NCBI GenBank assembly: GCA_023417815.1
Contig: JAEZEI010000003.1
Location: 1 to 64,000, forward strand
Source of the DNA: Bacteroidota bacterium
GTDB taxonomy: Bacteria; Bacteroidota; Bacteroidia; Chitinophagales; Chitinophagaceae
DNA: 64,000 bases
Direction of reading: 5' to 3'
Below, piece by piece: positions 1 to 8,321 of the stretch (its first letter is position 1; every line of letters starts with the position of its first letter). The translations under genes and the position numbers were made by a program. The notes beneath the pieces are model-generated. The model was not told where the DNA came from. It ran no database searches and saw only the letters and a program-made list of their open reading frames with translations.

Positions 1-8
1 CTGTAAGC

Positions 9-37
9 CTCCGCAGCTTCGCTGCGCGGTTTTTTTA
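9..37 (+). terminator. Rho-independent terminator of an upstream gene
   Basis: A perfect 6-bp stem (CGCAGC/GCTGCG at 12-17 and 21-26) with a 3-base loop is followed by seven or more T residues from 30. It would end a plus-strand transcript that starts before the window. Confidence 0.55.
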
Positions 38-78
38 TTTCGCCTGCTTATGCAAGCAAGCTTGCAACGCCGTCTAAA

Positions 79-105
79 TAAAAAAACCTCCGACTTTGTC
101 GGAGG
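79..105 (-). terminator. Terminator of the tRNA-Leu transcript
   Basis: An 8-bp perfect stem (87-94 with 98-105, loop TTT) precedes a run of A on the plus strand, which is a U-run on the minus strand. It lies just 3' of the minus-strand tRNA. Confidence 0.7.
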
Positions 106-113
106 CTTCCGGG

Positions 114-197
114 TGCCCAGGACTGGATTCGAACCAGCACATCCTTGCGAACGCTGCGACCTGAACACAGTGCGTCTACCAATTTCGCCACCTGGGC
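114..197 (-). tRNA. tRNA-Leu (anticodon CAG)
   Basis: On the minus strand this 84-nt stretch folds as a class II tRNA: acceptor GCCCAGG pairs with CCTGGGC, the D stem is GCG/CGC, the anticodon stem CTGTG/CGCAG holds loop TTCAGGT (anticodon CAG), there is a long variable arm, and the T arm carries TTCGAAT. The discriminator base is A. A terminator follows directly. Leu is supported by both the anticodon and the long variable arm. Confidence 0.95.
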
Positions 198-272
198 ATT
201 CCTGTTCGGAAAGTGGACGGCAAATGTAATTAATCCCGGCTTTTCCCCCAACAATTATATTATTTTCGTGCG

Positions 273-1526
273 ATGAGCACCAATTCGCTGCCGGAAGAAA
301 AATCAGCATTTGAAGCCCTGTTCGAATTCGCATCCATGGGGATCTGTGTTGCTGATGCCCGCGGCGCGATACTGATGGTGAATAATTACCTCCTCCTCCA
401 GTTCGGCTATGATAACCGCGAAGAACTTCTCGGGAAAAAAGTGGAAGTGCTTATCCCTTCCCGTTATGAATCCATTCACCGCAAACACCGCGATAATTTC
501 GTAAAACTTCCTGAAAGAAGGCCCATGGGGGTGGGGCGCGACCTTTTCGCTATCCGGAAAGACCGTTCCGAATTCCCGGTGGAGGTGAGCCTCAGTAATT
601 ACAGCGTGAATGGCGAAGTATTCATTATCGCCTTCATCATAGATATCACCCGGCGCAAGGAGATCGAGAATGCGATCGTGCTCCAGAAAGAACTTCTCGC
701 AGAAAAGAACAGGAAGATCGAAGAACTGAACGATGAACTGGAGCGCAAGGTGCAGAACCGTACCAGCCAGCTCCAGGATGCAATGGAACAGATCAAGGCC
801 TCGCGTGACGAACTCACCAGGGCCCTGAGCAAGGAAAAGGAACTGAGCGATCTCAAGAGCCGTTTCATATCCATGGCATCACATGAATTCCGGACCCCGC
901 TGAGCACCATCATGTCGTCGGCATCACTGCTTGCAAAATATACCTCGGCCGAAGACCAGGAAAAAAGGAACAGGCATATCGACAGGATACGCTCCTCCGT
1001 GAACAACCTGGTAAACATACTGGACGATTTTCTTTCCATCGGGAAGATAGAAGAGGGAAAGGTGGTGGCTAATCCTGTTGTTGTGAACGTTGAAGAATTC
1101 ATCACTAACCAGTGTAATGAGCTGAGCTCACTGCTTAAAAAAGGACAGCGTTTTAATTATGTGCATAAGGGTGAAAAACTCTTTACATCCGACCCTGTGT
1201 TCCTGCGCAATATTCTTATAAACCTTCTTTCCAATGCATCCAAGTTCAGCCCGGAGGATTCAGCGATCGAAGTATCTTCCATCATAAGGTCCGGAACCTT
1301 CACGCTTACAGTTTCCGATACCGGGATAGGGATATCGCAGGATGACCAGAAGCATTTATTCGAACGATTCTTCCGCGCGGCAAATGCCACGAATATTGAG
1401 GGCACAGGGCTTGGCCTGCACATTGTGGCCAAGTATGTTGAACTCCTCCACGGCCGCATTGAATGGCACAGCGAACTTGAAAAAGGAACGACCTTTACAA
1501 TAATTATCAACTCCGGCGAATTATGA
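273..1526 (+). CDS. PAS domain sensor histidine kinase
   Basis: A 417-residue soluble two-component kinase. Residues about 10-130 form a PAS sensor domain with a following PAC-like strand (ending IIDITRRKE). A coiled coil rich in K, E and R runs from about 130 to 182. The HisKA motif SHEFRTPL places the phospho-acceptor at His194. The ATPase domain shows an N box (NILINLLSNASKFSP), a G1 box (DTGIGIS) and a G2 box (GTGLGLHI). There is no signal peptide or membrane segment, so the signal is probably sensed in the cytoplasm. The stop overlaps the start of the next gene by 4 bases (ATGA), so the receiver-CRP protein downstream is the obvious partner. The stimulus cannot be read from the sequence. 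Confidence 0.93.
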   Translation: MSTNSLPEEKSAFEALFEFASMGICVADARGAILMVNNYLLLQFGYDNREELLGKKVEVLIPSRYESIHRKHRDNFVKLPERRPMGVGRDLFAIRKDRSEFPVEVSLSNYSVNGEVFIIAFIIDITRRKEIENAIVLQKELLAEKNRKIEELNDELERKVQNRTSQLQDAMEQIKASRDELTRALSKEKELSDLKSRFISMASHEFRTPLSTIMSSASLLAKYTSAEDQEKRNRHIDRIRSSVNNLVNILDDFLSIGKIEEGKVVANPVVVNVEEFITNQCNELSSLLKKGQRFNYVHKGEKLFTSDPVFLRNILINLLSNASKFSPEDSAIEVSSIIRSGTFTLTVSDTGIGISQDDQKHLFERFFRAANATNIEGTGLGLHIVAKYVELLHGRIEWHSELEKGTTFTIIINSGEL

Positions 1527-2587
1527 CCAAAGCATCCATACTGCTGATAGAAGACAATACCGAGATCAGGGAAAACACAGCCGAAATACTTGACCTCGCG
1601 AATTATGATGTAGAAACCGCTGAGAACGGTAAGGCTGGAGTGGAAAAGGCCCTGGCAAAACGACCCGACCTCATTATATGCGATGTAATGATGCCCGTTC
1701 TGGATGGATACGGTGTGCTGCACCTTATTAATAAGAATCCATCGCTCTCCGGCATACCCTTCATCTTTCTAACGGCGAAGTCTGAACGCAGTGATTTCCG
1801 TAAAGGAATGGAACTGGGGGCTGACGATTATATCACAAAGCCTTTCACCGACCACGAATTGCTTACCGCGGTGGAAAGCCGGCTGAAGAAGGCTGAGGCC
1901 CTCCGGAAGGACTATACTGCGGATGCGAACGGAATGACGGAAATGTTCAGGGATCTTTCGGGAAATGCTGATCTTTCGCAACTCACCGAGAACCGCCCTG
2001 AAAATGCCTATAAACGTAAACAGGTGATTTACTCGGAGGGAAACCATCCGCAGCGGTTATATTATATAAAGAAAGGGAAGGTAAAGACCTATATGAGCAA
2101 TGAGGATGGCAAGTCGCTGACGATCGACCTCTATGGTGAAGGTGATTTCTTCGGGTACACTGCCTTGCTTGAAGGCACCACTTACCGTGAGACCGCGGAA
2201 GCTATTGACGATTCGGTGATCTGTGATGTGGCCATCGACGAATTCTCCGACCTGGTGCATCATCATCCTGAAGTGACAAAGAAGTTCATAAGGATGCTGG
2301 CAAAGAACATCAGCGAAAAGGAAAAGCAATTACTTAGTCTTGCATACAACTCCCTGCGCAAGAGGGTGGCAACAGCGCTGATCACATTGCTTGAAAAATA
2401 CAAGGCAGAGAATGACGACCAGTTTGCCATACAATTATCGCGGGAAGGGCTGGCATCCATTGCCGGTACGGCAACGGAATCGCTTATCCGTACCCTGTCC
2501 GATTTCAAACATGAGAAGCTGATAGAGCTGGAAGGATCGACCATCGTGGTACTCAATGAAAAGAAGTTGAGGAATATGGTGAATTAA
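1523..2587 (+). CDS. Response regulator: receiver fused to CRP/FNR-type DNA-binding module
   Basis: A 354-residue regulator. The N-terminal receiver (1-120) has acidic residues ED near the start, phospho-acceptor Asp54 in IICDVMMPVLDG, and Lys in ITKPF. A CRP-like cyclic-nucleotide-binding beta roll spans about 150-260, followed by a Crp-type winged helix (SREGLASIAGTATESLIRTL). It overlaps the upstream kinase by 4 bp and forms a tidy two-gene operon. The roll does not show the clear Arg/Ser phosphate-binding cassette of true cAMP sensors, and there is no FNR Cys cluster, so phosphorylation is probably the main input (inference). Confidence 0.9.
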   Translation: MTKASILLIEDNTEIRENTAEILDLANYDVETAENGKAGVEKALAKRPDLIICDVMMPVLDGYGVLHLINKNPSLSGIPFIFLTAKSERSDFRKGMELGADDYITKPFTDHELLTAVESRLKKAEALRKDYTADANGMTEMFRDLSGNADLSQLTENRPENAYKRKQVIYSEGNHPQRLYYIKKGKVKTYMSNEDGKSLTIDLYGEGDFFGYTALLEGTTYRETAEAIDDSVICDVAIDEFSDLVHHHPEVTKKFIRMLAKNISEKEKQLLSLAYNSLRKRVATALITLLEKYKAENDDQFAIQLSREGLASIAGTATESLIRTLSDFKHEKLIELEGSTIVVLNEKKLRNMVN

Positions 2588-2660
2588 TGATCCCTGGCCT
2601 GCCTGACAAAGATCATTTCCCGGGTTGACCCACCTCATCGGGAGGCTTGTTTCGCATATT

Positions 2661-2668
2661 TAGTTTTG
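2661..2668 (+). promoter_or_regulatory. Probable -7 promoter box
   Basis: The octamer TAGTTTTG fits the Bacteroidota -7 consensus TAnnTTTG and lies 16 bases before the ATG at 2685. No clear -33 TTTG is visible, so the call rests on the -7 box alone. Confidence 0.35.
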
Positions 2669-2684
2669 TGTAAAACAAAGCAAC

Positions 2685-3011
2685 ATGCAAACAGCACTTC
2701 ATACCGCACTCGTTTACCAGCCAAAGGCTTCATTGTTGAACCGCTTCCTTACCTGGTGCACTAACCAGGAGAAGGACAGGCTTTTATGGACCGGCATCGC
2801 ACTCGCCGTGCAGGGATGCATCCTGGCACCGGTGAGCCTTATGGTGATCGCCTTTGCCAGCAACTTATTTATCCTGTGGACTATTCCTTTGATCTGTCTT
2901 GTGATGAACCTGGTTGTACACCTGGCCGCTTTGCCAACCCGATACACCGTACCCGTATTCTTTATTTCGCTGCTACTGAATATTGCAGTGATAATAGCGG
3001 CGCTGCTCTGA
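2685..3011 (+). CDS. Small membrane protein of unknown function
   Basis: A 108-residue protein that I do not recognise. It has a short polar N-terminus of about 35 residues and then three hydrophobic stretches (about 37-58, 61-80 and 88-108), so it is probably an inner-membrane protein with three spans. It stands alone, with a -7 box upstream and a strong terminator downstream, which argues for a real single-gene transcript. An overlapping reading in another frame is a shadow. Confidence 0.65.
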   Translation: MQTALHTALVYQPKASLLNRFLTWCTNQEKDRLLWTGIALAVQGCILAPVSLMVIAFASNLFILWTIPLICLVMNLVVHLAALPTRYTVPVFFISLLLNIAVIIAALL

Positions 3012-3032
3012 TAAAACCCCTTACAGCAAAAA

Positions 3033-3070
3033 AAAGTGAAGTGGAGAGCGAACGTTCTTCACTTTTTTTT
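3033..3070 (+). terminator. Rho-independent terminator
   Basis: Nine-bp arms AAAGTGAAG and CTTCACTTT (3033-3041, 3057-3065) are followed by a T-run to 3070. The A-run on the 5' side would let it act in both directions. Confidence 0.75.
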
Positions 3071-3178
3071 GCGCATACATGTGGCACATTAACAAAAGCT
3101 TATGGAGCCTGCATTAATCCATTTTGCATGTTTTTGCTCTGAAGAAGCATACGGCTTTAAAATACCGTGTCCACCTTT

Positions 3179-3844
3179 ATGAAAAAGAAATTTTTACTCA
3201 TCGCCTTCTCTTTCTTCTCTATAATGTCATTCGCACAGGTAAGTCCGCAATTCGGTGTAAGGGCCGGCCTGGCCTCCTACAGCATCAAGGGAGAAGCAGC
3301 AGAGAACCTTAACAGCCTGATTGATTTTGCAGATGGTATGATCACCACGGGCAGCCGCACCGGTTTCTTCGTAGGAGGATATGCCGACATACCCCTGGGT
3401 GCAAATTTTTCAGTGGAGCCGGGAGTTTATTACTCACAGAAAGGTTATGCGCTTAATGGCGATCTTAACCTGAAGGGCCTGGAATTCCTTGGTGCAAATG
3501 CAAGTGCAAGGCTGCAATCACAGTACATTGATATTCCTGTATTGCTGAAAGCTGATCTCGGCGGGTTCAATGTATTTGCCGGGCCACAGTTCTCTTACCT
3601 TACCGGCGCCGACTTGGCTCTGAAAGCGGGAGTGCTTGGATTCAACGTGGTGAACAAAACGATCGACGCAACAGAACAATTCAACCGCTGGGATGCTGGT
3701 GTTACCGGCGGGGTTGGTTACAAATTCAGCAACGGTATGAACATAACAGCATCTTATGACCATGGACTTTCAAAAGTTGATAAGAACAAGAACCTGGAAG
3801 GGTATAACCGTGGATTTAAAATTGGTATTGGTATGAGTTTTTAG
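3179..3844 (+). CDS. Outer membrane beta-barrel protein (PorT/OmpA-like barrel family)
   Basis: A 221-residue protein. The start at 3179 gives a classical signal peptide (MKKKFLLIAFSFFSIMSFAQ) with cleavage after AQ; an ATG 12 bases upstream would only add MSTF. The mature part opens with PQFGVRAGLA and alternates polar and hydrophobic residues, with repeated Gly and Tyr, and ends in KIGIGMSF with a C-terminal Phe. This is the pattern of the 8- to 10-strand OMP_b-brl_2 barrels common in Bacteroidota. It is flanked by terminators, so it is monocistronic. Its cargo or ligand is unknown. Confidence 0.85.
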   Translation: MKKKFLLIAFSFFSIMSFAQVSPQFGVRAGLASYSIKGEAAENLNSLIDFADGMITTGSRTGFFVGGYADIPLGANFSVEPGVYYSQKGYALNGDLNLKGLEFLGANASARLQSQYIDIPVLLKADLGGFNVFAGPQFSYLTGADLALKAGVLGFNVVNKTIDATEQFNRWDAGVTGGVGYKFSNGMNITASYDHGLSKVDKNKNLEGYNRGFKIGIGMSF

Positions 3845-3864
3845 GTGGTGTTCAATATGAAAAG

Positions 3865-3889
3865 GCCGCTCCTGAGAGCGGCTTTTTTT
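3865..3889 (+). terminator. Rho-independent terminator
   Basis: A 7-bp GC-rich stem (GCCGCTC/GAGCGGC) with loop CTGA is followed by seven T, 20 bases after the stop of the barrel gene. Confidence 0.85.
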
Positions 3890-3903
3890 GTATTTTTAAC
3901 CTG

Positions 3904-4158
3904 ATGGCAGCCGATAAATGGAAGCATTTCATACTGGGAATACCTCTTGGCGTGATCCTGATGCTTACAGGTCTTTATTTTTTTCCATCGTCTGTTATCC
4001 TGGTCACGGTTTTTGCCGTGATCGCCCTGATCGTTATCTGTTATGGCTTCGAGATATTCTCCCTGCTGTCCGGCAAAGGTCATTATGAATTGATGGACGC
4101 GATAGTGGGGATCATCGGGGGACTAATAGGGATCGGGGGAACATTCATCTTCGTTTAA
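3904..4158 (+). CDS. Small membrane protein, weakly VanZ-like
   Basis: An 84-residue protein with hydrophobic segments at about 8-27 and 30-53 and a third near the C-terminus (GIIGGLIGIGGTFIFV). The N-terminal DKWKHFILGIPLG and the ELMDAIVG stretch recall the short VanZ-like proteins (DK.KH..... and D...N/GG), but the likeness is faint. It lies 11 bp before a rhodanese lipoprotein and may be co-transcribed. Function unknown. Confidence 0.6.
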   Translation: MAADKWKHFILGIPLGVILMLTGLYFFPSSVILVTVFAVIALIVICYGFEIFSLLSGKGHYELMDAIVGIIGGLIGIGGTFIFV

Positions 4159-4169
4159 AATATAACGTT

Positions 4170-4556
4170 ATGAAATATCTTATTGCATTGTTCGGCTTTG
4201 TGGCATTAATGGGTTGCTCCGCGATGGGGCAGCAGGATGTTACTGTTGAAGAATTTGAAAAAGCCATGGCCACCGGCCAGGTGCAGGTACTTGACGTACG
4301 CACACCACAGGAAATCAAGGAAGGGAAGATCAAAGGTGCCGCGGAGGCCGACTGGCGTAATGAGAATGCATTCCAGCAGGAGATACTGAAACTGGACCGC
4401 AATAAACCAGTATATATTTATTGCCGCAGTGGCGGCAGAAGTTCCAGCGCCGCTGCCTGGTTATCCAATGAAGGATTTAAGGAAGTGTTCAATGTTACCG
4501 GTGGACTCACCGAATGGAAAGCCAAGGGAAAGCCTGTGGTCACCGAAACAGAATGA
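4170..4556 (+). CDS. Rhodanese-domain lipoprotein
   Basis: A 128-residue single-domain rhodanese (sulfurtransferase fold) with an N-terminal lipoprotein signal: hydrophobic MKYLIALFGFVAL, then lipobox MGCS. The domain shows VLDVRTPQEIKEGKIKGA, YIYCRSGGRS with the persulfide-carrying Cys, and GGLTEWKAKGKPV at the end. The family transfers sulfane sulfur or acts as a redox/sulfide-handling protein. Membrane anchoring suggests a periplasmic role. The substrate is not deducible. Confidence 0.9.
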   Translation: MKYLIALFGFVALMGCSAMGQQDVTVEEFEKAMATGQVQVLDVRTPQEIKEGKIKGAAEADWRNENAFQQEILKLDRNKPVYIYCRSGGRSSSAAAWLSNEGFKEVFNVTGGLTEWKAKGKPVVTETE

Positions 4557-4559
4557 TCC

Positions 4560-5801
4560 TCAGAATGCTCTTGTTATCCTGAGGTTCAGTCCCGCGCTCT
4601 GCAGCGGCAGTTTACCCGTTCCCATTTTTTGTAGCGGCAGCCTGAAATAAGGTTCTGCGCCCAGCTTCATTTTACCAAGGTTTAACCCGATACCTGCTCC
4701 CGCGGTGAACACCGCGAAAGGAGTGAACTCCGGGTCGGAGTATTCCATCATCCTCGGGTAGCGGTTGCCGTTATGGTTTACATGGTAGGTATATGATTCT
4801 TCCTGCATCAGGTAAGAAGATACACCGGCATTCACTGTATAGGTCCATTTACTGCCGGGGTTTATGGTATACCGAACGGTTAGAGGTATGTCATACATAT
4901 CGCAATCGCCCGTTGCAGATTCAATTATGGCATAATAGGGCAGGGGATATTCGCCTTTAAAATATTTCCCATCCGTGCTGTAATATTTACGGTTGATGGC
5001 TATCCCGGTTTCGATGGCCCAATGCCGGTTAAGGTTAATGCCGGCAATGAATCCAAGGTTGTGCCCTGTTTTGTCGAAGCCCTGGAGCTTAACACTTGAA
5101 ACATCAAGGCCCCCGGAAAGCCCTGCATAAAAATGACCCCGCTTTTTCTTTTTATCCTTCTCTTTTTCCACTGAAGGTTGAACAGCTTCATTGTTGCCTG
5201 TATTAGCTACAGGTGCAGGTTCCTTCCCTGGAACCTTTCCCCCGTGCGCATCTTCACCGTCTTCCGGAACTCCTTCGGCTGCAGGTTCAGATTTATTCTC
5301 CGCAACAATTCCCGGTGATGAAAGTTCAATACCCAGGCCTGCAGGGGATCCCTTTTCTGCCCGGTCAATATCATTAATTGCGAAAGAAGGGTTTTCAAAA
5401 GCAAAATTGCTTTTCCCCTTTTCTATAGCGATATGATCCCTGGCATTTGTGATCGCGATGTTGCCTGTAAAGGGCAGGGTATTATTAACGGGTGCAGGTT
5501 GATGATTATTTGCGATACCCTGAGGTGGTGTTGTAATGGTAGAAGTATTCAATCCTTTAGCCGCGGTATGGGCTGATGCAGTTGCAGCATTCTTTTTTGG
5601 TGAGCCGGGGATTTTGGGAAGAATATAAATAAGCGATGCGCCCAGGAGCAGTGGCAGGAAGATCCATAGCCATGGGCGTTTTTTGTGTCGTGGGTTTATT
5701 TCGGCAGCGATCTTTTCCCAGTTCTGCCCGCTCACCTGCAGGGGATAATCCCGTGCCGCCTTGCGCATCATTTCATCCATATTCTCATTCAGATCCGGCA
5801 T
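4560..5801 (-). CDS. Anti-sigma-like protein fused to an outer-membrane-type beta-barrel domain
   Basis: A 413-residue protein in three parts. Residues 1-43 are cytoplasmic-looking (DEMMRKAARDYPLQVSGQNWEKIAAEI), as at the N-terminus of many Bacteroidota anti-sigma partners. Residues about 45-65 form one membrane span (PWLWIFLPLLLGASLIYILP). After a low-complexity, Pro/Ala/Asn-rich linker (66-215) and the basic KEKDKKKKRGH, residues about 218-413 form a Gly- and Tyr-rich barrel (FYAGLSGGLDVSSV...) ending in RAF. The gene overlaps the ECF sigma gene by 13 bp. I infer that the N-terminus binds the sigma factor and the C-terminal half reports from the envelope. Confidence 0.8.
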   Translation of the reverse strand: MPDLNENMDEMMRKAARDYPLQVSGQNWEKIAAEINPRHKKRPWLWIFLPLLLGASLIYILPKIPGSPKKNAATASAHTAAKGLNTSTITTPPQGIANNHQPAPVNNTLPFTGNIAITNARDHIAIEKGKSNFAFENPSFAINDIDRAEKGSPAGLGIELSSPGIVAENKSEPAAEGVPEDGEDAHGGKVPGKEPAPVANTGNNEAVQPSVEKEKDKKKKRGHFYAGLSGGLDVSSVKLQGFDKTGHNLGFIAGINLNRHWAIETGIAINRKYYSTDGKYFKGEYPLPYYAIIESATGDCDMYDIPLTVRYTINPGSKWTYTVNAGVSSYLMQEESYTYHVNHNGNRYPRMMEYSDPEFTPFAVFTAGAGIGLNLGKMKLGAEPYFRLPLQKMGTGKLPLQSAGLNLRITRAF

Positions 5802-6358
5802 AATAATGTTTGTTCTGATTTGGTAAGGGTTTGCTGTAAGATCGCCCTGGCCTTGCTAAGGTTCGATTTCGAAGTTCCTTCCGCGATCTTGAGCATTGCT
5901 GCTATTTCATTATGAGTATATCCATCAATTATATAAAGGTTGAAGACGGTCCGGTATGCCGGTGGCAGGTTCCTAACGGCCATCATTAACTCCTTGTACA
6001 GCACCGACTGGTCCGACCTTCCACCATGATCCTCCACCCAAACTCCTTCATCCGTGATCCCTATCTCCGGCAAAAAGCTGTCGCGCCGCAGTTTATCAAT
6101 GGCCGTATGGATCATTATGGTCTTGATCCAGCCCATGAACACCATCTCCGTCTTGTTATCAGGAGGGATCCGGAAGGTTTCCAGTTTGTTGAACACTTTT
6201 ACAAAGCCGTCGTTCACTACATCCACCGCCTTGTCATAACGCGATATATACCGGAATACGATCTTCAGGCAATAGCCATAGTAATGCTCATACAGATACT
6301 TCTGGTCCCTGCCATTCTTCTTCAGGCAGCCTTTTATGATATGATCAATATGACCCAA
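5789..6358 (-). CDS. RNA polymerase sigma factor, ECF subfamily
   Basis: A 189-residue sigma-70 family protein. Region 2 is seen in LYEHYYGYCLKIVFRYISRYDKAVDVVNDGFVKVFNKLETF, and region 4 in AVRNLPPAYRTVFNLYIIDGYTHNEIAAML.IAEGTSKSNLSKAR. There is no sigma 1.1 or region 3, so it is an ECF factor. The first usable codon is TTG; no ATG lies near the expected N-terminus. It is the first gene of a two-gene operon with the anti-sigma/barrel gene. A 179-bp divergent gap to the DinB gene probably holds the promoter. Confidence 0.9.
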   Translation of the reverse strand: MGHIDHIIKGCLKKNGRDQKYLYEHYYGYCLKIVFRYISRYDKAVDVVNDGFVKVFNKLETFRIPPDNKTEMVFMGWIKTIMIHTAIDKLRRDSFLPEIGITDEGVWVEDHGGRSDQSVLYKELMMAVRNLPPAYRTVFNLYIIDGYTHNEIAAMLKIAEGTSKSNLSKARAILQQTLTKSEQTLLCRI

Positions 6359-6537
6359 TAACCTGGAATTAGCACTTGTTTATACGCAGCCTTCCGGGAA
6401 AAGTTGCCTGTTAAGGTAAAAATTCCACAGGCGGATTGCAAGGGAAATCTGCAAAAAACCGGTATGGAAGAGCCCGTTGTCCAGGCTTTATCGTTAAATT
6501 GAAGGATGTCTTTTTGATTCACTATTAAAGGCAAGCA

Positions 6538-7164
6538 ATGACCACTCGTTCACTGGTGTTATTATTACTGCTTTTCGGAGCTTTTGCAGCATCCGCACAA
6601 ACGGGCAGGCGCGTATGGACCGAAGCGGAGCGCGATTACCTGCTGCGCGGCCTGGATTCAACCCGGAATGTTTTGTTAGGGGAAGTAGCAGGACTTACTC
6701 CAGCCCAATTGCATTTTAAACCAGACAGTGCGCAATGGTCGGTGGCTGAAGTGCTGGAGCACCTTGGCGTTTGGGAAGAGATCCTGCTGTGGGATCTTTT
6801 CAGTCATGAGAATTCTCCTGAGCGCCGCGACCTGTTGCATCTCAATAAGGGCAAAGACAGCGCAACCCTGGCCTATGCCACTGATCCATCAAAAGGCACT
6901 TCACCACTGATCGCGCTTCCGCTGGGAAGGTTCCATACAGCCGGTGAACTTACAGGCTTCTTTAACCGGTTTCGAAATGAAGTGATCAGGTCGGTAAGGG
7001 AAAGCCGCGCCGATTACCGCCTGCATTATATTTACCGTCCAAAGGAATGGGGCGAAGGTGCGCAGCGCGACATGCACCAGTACACCCTGTTATTCATTGC
7101 ACATACCACCAGGCATACCAACCAGGTGCAAAGAGTGAAAGCACACCCGGCATTTCCAAAATGA
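6538..7164 (+). CDS. Secreted DinB-family protein
   Basis: A 208-residue protein with a signal peptide (LVLLLLLFGAFAASAQ) followed by a DinB/YfiT-like four-helix bundle. Visible family marks are LLGEVAGLTPAQLHFKP, WSVAEVLEHLGVWEEILL (the metal-binding His of helix 2) and a C-terminal HTTRHTNQVQRVKAHP (further His ligands). DinB-like proteins bind a divalent metal, and many are thiol-dependent transferases. Here the export signal makes it extracytoplasmic. It is followed after 30 bp by an exported hydrolase and may share its transcript. Confidence 0.88.
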   Translation: MTTRSLVLLLLLFGAFAASAQTGRRVWTEAERDYLLRGLDSTRNVLLGEVAGLTPAQLHFKPDSAQWSVAEVLEHLGVWEEILLWDLFSHENSPERRDLLHLNKGKDSATLAYATDPSKGTSPLIALPLGRFHTAGELTGFFNRFRNEVIRSVRESRADYRLHYIYRPKEWGEGAQRDMHQYTLLFIAHTTRHTNQVQRVKAHPAFPK

Positions 7165-7194
7165 TATAATAATTATCGCAACCGGTAATTCACA

Positions 7195-8214
7195 ATGAAA
7201 CCGATCCATCTCCTCTTCCTTTGCATTCTTTTTTCATGCAATCAAAAAAGTGTTGAAACCGCTTCAACACAGCGCGTAAATGAAAAACGCTTCATGAAAC
7301 TGGCCGGGGTTGAACAGTACGTGGAAATAACAGGTAGCGCAGATACCCTGCCAGTGCTATTGTTCATTCACGGTGGCCCGGGCTGGCCGCAAACCCCCAT
7401 GCTGCGCTACTTCAACAGCGATCTTGTGAAGGATCTCATTGTTGCTACGTGGGACCAGAGAGGTTGCGGAAAAACCCTGGAGAACGATTCCACCATTGCG
7501 AACATTACGCTTGAGCAGATCGTTGAAGACGCCCATGAACTGACAGGTTTTTTAAGAGCACGATTTAAAAAGGAGAAAATTTTTCTTGCGGGATTTTCTT
7601 GGGGAAGCGTGGTTGGAATGGAACTTCTCCGGAAATATCCTGGTGATTACCTGGCTTATGCCGGCATTTCCCAGGTGGTCAATACTTCAAAAGGAATGGA
7701 GGCGACACAAAAGTGGCTCAAAGAAAAAGCTACTGCTGCCAATGATACTGCATCTTTATCTGTTCTAACCCAACTCGAAAGAAAGGACTCCCTGCTTTGC
7801 AAAACTTCACTGAATTGTTTCATAAAACAGTACGAACTCGTCTCGAGGTATAATGGTGCCGTGTTCGATAAGGCATCAGAAAAGGAAGTGGAGAAGGCAA
7901 TGACTGCCTATGATGATTACAGGAATTATGACTGGAACCGGGGTTTCTTCCATTCGGCCACGAACCTGGAGCCTGCAGTGTTTTCAGCAGACTTCACAGG
8001 CATCACTTCATTACCGGTACCGGTATTCTTTTTTTCAGGAAGGCACGACTGGAATATTCCCGCAGTGCTGGTGGAAGAATTCTATCAGCGCCTTGATGCT
8101 CCGCGAAAGGAATTGATCTGGTTTGAGAAGTCGGGGCATGGCCCGCTTGAAGAAGAGCCGGCATTGTTCAACCGGATGCTCAAAGAGAAATTTTTGGGAA
8201 TTCTAAAACCTTAG
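7195..8214 (+). CDS. Alpha/beta hydrolase lipoprotein (proline iminopeptidase-like)
   Basis: A 339-residue alpha/beta hydrolase. The N-terminus is a lipoprotein signal (LLFLCILFSCNQK). HGGPGWPQ forms the oxyanion-hole region typical of the prolyl iminopeptidase group, WDQRGCGKT follows, the nucleophile elbow is GFSWGS, and the acid and base are in FFFSGRHDWN and KSGHGPLEEEP. It presumably hydrolyses a peptide, ester or amide bond on the periplasmic face; the substrate is unknown. It lies 30 bp behind the DinB gene. A second hydrolase of the same group is encoded at 10199-11107. Confidence 0.9.
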   Translation: MKPIHLLFLCILFSCNQKSVETASTQRVNEKRFMKLAGVEQYVEITGSADTLPVLLFIHGGPGWPQTPMLRYFNSDLVKDLIVATWDQRGCGKTLENDSTIANITLEQIVEDAHELTGFLRARFKKEKIFLAGFSWGSVVGMELLRKYPGDYLAYAGISQVVNTSKGMEATQKWLKEKATAANDTASLSVLTQLERKDSLLCKTSLNCFIKQYELVSRYNGAVFDKASEKEVEKAMTAYDDYRNYDWNRGFFHSATNLEPAVFSADFTGITSLPVPVFFFSGRHDWNIPAVLVEEFYQRLDAPRKELIWFEKSGHGPLEEEPALFNRMLKEKFLGILKP

Positions 8215-8321
8215 GTGTTACAGGCAATACACTTGATCATGCTGCACCGGAAGCGGGTCGTAGCCTGAAACAGCAATTTCCGGGTTTTTTCCTGCCGGAT
8301 TCTTCTCAACTTTGTGATGCA

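Noticed and set aside
48..254. Minus-strand frame of 68 codons
   Set aside because: It lies over tRNA-Leu and its terminator.
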